Assembly: GCA_963678705.1 (NCBI GenBank)
Contig: OY783204.1
Span: 6,269,834-6,333,833 of the forward strand
Source: Panorpa germanica
Taxonomy: Eukaryota > Arthropoda > Insecta > Mecoptera > Panorpidae
Direction: 5' to 3'
Length of the DNA: 64,000 nt
In this document: positions 61,701-64,000 of the stretch, piece after piece
Layout of the letters: the number at the start of each line of letters is the position of its first letter
Position numbering within the stretch: position 1 is the first letter of the stretch
Notes under the pieces: model-generated
What the model was told of the DNA's origin: nothing
Databases searched by the model: none
Seen by the model: the letters and a program-made list of their open reading frames with translations, nothing else
Translations under genes and position numbers: made by a program

Positions 61701-63340
61701 GATGACAAATCATCTATAACGGTGGGTCTTTTTAATAATTGAAAAGAAAAAATGACTTTATTAATTGGATTGTGAACCATAACACTGTATTAATAAATTT
61801 TTATTCAATTCGTAATATTATAGAAGTTATTATTAAGGATTGAAATGCTCATCCTTTTTCGCTTTAATAAGGTAAAAATTTACAAAAAAATGACCGATAT
61901 CACTAGCTTCCTTACCTTCTGGCCTACTACTACTTGCCAACCTTTACAATCACATTTAAACAAACGAAGTGCAAAAGAGATTTTTTTATCTTTATTAAAT
62001 ATATTTTATTTTGCGATCTATCATATTGACATTTAACAATTGGTTTTAAAAATAAATAAAAGTCAACATGCAGTGTAAGTGCTCAGTGACACATCCGTAT
62101 CTACTTATTATTTCATTTAATTAAGTTCTGAAGCGCCCTTATCTTCAGTCTTCTGAGAGTAGTCTTTTCTTCCATTAGGCTGGTCACTAATGAATGGGAT
62201 TGTGTACTCATTTTTTAGGGGTCGATTTTTCAATTGTTGATTGAAATTGATGTTAATAAATGTAAATTGGTGTTTTTATTTTATTAAATATCTAATTGTT
62301 GACTGAGATTATGCAATTAAAAATTCGAATTGTTGTTTTAGAGCTACAGATGTCGGCCATATTTATGATGTAACATGTCTGCACTATTAGGGGATAGGTC
62401 AATTATTTTTTATATGGATCAGAGGTCTGTGTTTAATATGCTATCTCTTTTACGCTCAGTTGTATAAAAGAGCCTGTCTCAGTATGGCACCGTATTTAAA
62501 CGACGGCAAGTTCGGACGTAAATCGGTGGGTTGGATGAACGGCTACTATTATCAAAGAAACTGTGATGTGAAGAGACCGATACGACAGTACTCCAAGCAA
62601 CTTGTGTATTGGTATAAACTTAGCAGATGTGACGTCACATGTCTTGGAATATTCTATTACGTTGAATCCCTTTAAGAATTAAAGGGGAAAAATGACTTTT
62701 TTAAGTGTTAATATCTCCTAAAATATATGCAGTTATTAAAAAATAATTGAACATTTGAGGTTCTATTAACCTACTGTATCAATATATATTACAGTTTTAT
62801 AGAAATTAAGACATAGGACACAAACCCATTCGGATGGTTCACAAGTATTGAACGTCAAAGCTATCCAGCGGTTGCCTCGACTCATAATGTTTCAATATAA
62901 TGTCCTGATATAACATCAAAAATTAATACCATTATCGTCTTCTAACGAGGTCGTGACGTCATCAACTGGAATATTACGCATGAACAAAATTTTCAAAAAA
63001 GAATTAAAAAATCTACTCCTAAAAATGATTTCACAACCTAATTGTTTTATCTCCTAAAATATAAGCAGTTATTAAAACAATGACTGGACATTTGAGGTTA
63101 TGGTAGCCAAGTTTATCAATCAATAGAAATTAACTCTTGGTTCAGAAACCCATTTGAGAAATATATAAGAGCTATCTCAATGCTTAACGTATCTAGATAC
63201 ATTACAGATACTACCATAGATACTAAATTATAATATTACTTTTCAAAATAAAATTTAATCAAATATTCAAACTAACAAATATTTCATTCTTTTCTCTTTC
63301 AGAGATGAACTCCTATGGCTATAAGAAAACTAAAAAGTGA
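55790..63340 (+). CDS. CRAL-TRIO lipid-transfer protein, gene B (paralogue of gene A), 6 exons
   Basis: Exons are 55790-55958, 56569-56663, 59678-59831, 59906-60099, 60788-61049 and 63303-63340, with the first five exon lengths and all phases identical to gene A, giving 303 residues. Shared motifs are LSPEMREVARKELRETPE, PKRDQHGRRL, HIVNQPYIFNMVFQLFKPFL, HGADMNSLHKYVSP and CLPAAYGG, the last keeping the family Tyr that gene A lost. The C terminus is SYGYKKTKK. The frame is undamaged, yet the foldback element separates the start codon from the gene's promoter, 5' exon and splice acceptor. Expression therefore needs a promoter in the element, an empty allele, or unusual splicing. AATAAA is at 63452-63457. 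Confidence 0.9.
56760..57186 (-). pseudogene. LINE 3'-end fragment in gene B intron 2
   Basis: The minus-strand 3' end ...TTGTAAAGCCGAAAGGCACACAATTAATA lies near 56780-56815, followed by low-complexity, pyrimidine-rich (plus strand) sequence. It abuts a second copy of the same 3' end. Confidence 0.6.
57187..57700 (-). pseudogene. LINE ORF2 C terminus and 3' UTR in gene B intron 2
   Basis: The minus strand encodes RMCRVCGTEDETLEHIKFEC and then ends a frame with VVSEMNIG (stop near 57590). A long 3' UTR follows, terminating in GTAAAGCCGAAAGGCGAACA and (TAA)n near 57187-57205. It is R1/Jockey-like in character. Confidence 0.75.
57870..58115 (+). pseudogene. I-like LINE ORF2 C-terminal fragment
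   Basis: The plus strand reads IRNESRKIKATIIKIKI, PAQLYKIHHN and CQCGELGKLDHIIFEC, matching the end of the 36890-39145 copy (38765-38950). Confidence 0.8.
58116..59670 (+). other. Remainder of gene B intron 2
   Basis: AT-rich with an A17-like run near 58610. No element ends or ORFs of note. The 58670-59000 segment is slightly more GC-rich and not recognised. Confidence 0.4.
60150..60560 (-). pseudogene. Heavily decayed LINE fragment in gene B intron 4
   Basis: On the minus strand it shares GGTACTACGAAGGAAGA and a purine-rich composition with the remnant at 14645-15120, and reads like the linker region of the same LINE family, with many stops. Confidence 0.35.
61763..63043. repeat. Copy of the AATTGG-ended MITE split by an AATGGG-ended MITE
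   Basis: 61763 begins AATTGGATTGTGAACCATAACA and 63043 ends the complementary ...TTTCACAACCTAATT. The outer halves (61763-62192 and 62831-63043, together 643 bp) match 45615-46170. The 62193-62830 element lies between them. Confidence 0.55.
62193..62830. mobile_element. Complete AATGGG-ended MITE copy nested in a related element
   Basis: 638 bp from AATGGGATTGTGTACTCATT to ...GACATAGGACACAAACCCATT, matching 4825-5466 in inverted orientation, including the CATTTTTTAG(G/T)GGTCGATTTT subterminal block. Confidence 0.7.
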
Positions 63341-63457
63341 TTTCAAGAGAATATGATCTTAGATTTATGGTATATATTAAGTATAAAAAGTGTTAAAATT
63401 AGATATGAAAATGTATCCTATTTTTGGAAAAAAAAATCTTAAATATTAAAAAATAAA

Positions 63458-64000
63458 TATCCAATCTGTCACGTCCCATTCCCTTGCCCTTCTTCGAATA
63501 TAGTTTTATTAATACAAGTATAATTTTAATATATGAGATTTAATAAATAAACCTTCTCAACATTTAATGAAAGCTATCCAACAAAATTAAACAAATCTTC
63601 TCAGAATTGCGATTCTATGTCCATACATGCGTGTTCCCAATTGGTGTTCTTTGCCTTTGCTTGTTTACCGCTGCTTGAGCTTAAATAATCGTGTTTGTGT
63701 ACGAATGCTTGAACTTTTGCTCCGTGAACACGAACTATGTATTCATAGCACTAATGTGGAGCATTAGACGAACCCAGATCTACAGCTACGTCCATATACA
63801 GAGTGTCCCAATATTCAACGATAAGCGGGCACCAGAGGATGGTCCTGCTCACAACTACAAAAGAAAAAAAGAAAAAAAAAATTATCTCATTTTGTTTAGG
63901 AATTAGAAAAAAAAAATTTTTTTTTGGAAAATTGAAACACCTTAAGATGTTTTTAACTACCATGACCACAATTTTTTAAATATTTCTGATTTTTTTTTTG
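63458..64000. other. Right-hand flank after gene B
   Basis: Intergenic. ACAGAGTGTCCCAATATTCA at 63798-63817 resembles the terminus of a DNA transposon (CAGGGTGTCCCA-type) that would extend beyond the window, with A/T-rich runs following. Not enough is visible to assign it. Confidence 0.3.

Noticed and set aside
62460-62675. 71-codon ORF
   Set aside because: It lies wholly within the MITE copy at 62193-62830 and has no counterpart open frame in the copy at 4825-5466.

Overview
The window is AT-rich, intron-containing eukaryotic nuclear DNA. An astacin protease gene with insect-type introns, two tandem CRAL-TRIO lipid-carrier genes and a dense load of I-like LINEs, mariner, hAT and Harbinger-like MITEs and a tRNA-derived SINE all point to an insect. 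I cannot fix the order from sequence alone.

Layout. 1-4317 is a near-identical minus-strand copy of an I-like LINE that runs off the left edge. About 4490-15520 holds a five-coding-exon astacin (M12A) zinc protease gene on the plus strand, with MITEs in its introns. 17042-22791 is a second, plus-strand copy of the same LINE with a 13-15 bp target-site duplication and one nonsense codon in ORF2. About 25460-36018 is CRAL-TRIO gene A, whose introns hold a 1 kb (ATAAACAT)n array, a C-rich divergent repeat block, a decayed LINE and a SINE. 36150-44770 is a TE graveyard: LINE pieces, a mariner relic, a DUF4817-type mariner nested in a Harbinger-like MITE, and an hAT MITE. About 45150-63457 is CRAL-TRIO gene B, a direct tandem paralogue of gene A.

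The most unusual object is a 9351 bp foldback element at 46433-55783. It has inverted arms of about 3 kb built mostly from a 179 bp tandem repeat, a perfect 9 bp target duplication (CCAACAATG), and an internal region with a spliced gene for a 208-residue SGNH/GDSL-hydrolase-like protein. The 9 bp duplication contains the start codon of CRAL-TRIO gene B. The insertion therefore separates that gene's promoter, 5' exon and splice acceptor (left side) from its coding exons (right side). Arm architecture and the 9 bp duplication resemble Foldback/Rehavkus elements of the Mutator (MULE) group. I see no transposase, so the SGNH protein is either cargo or an element-specific factor.

How the genes relate: the two CRAL-TRIO genes share exon phases and near-identical exon lengths and are clear duplicates. 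The astacin gene is unrelated and is bracketed by the two inverted LINE copies. Exon boundaries below were set by hand from GT/AG sites, reading phase and agreement between paralogues.
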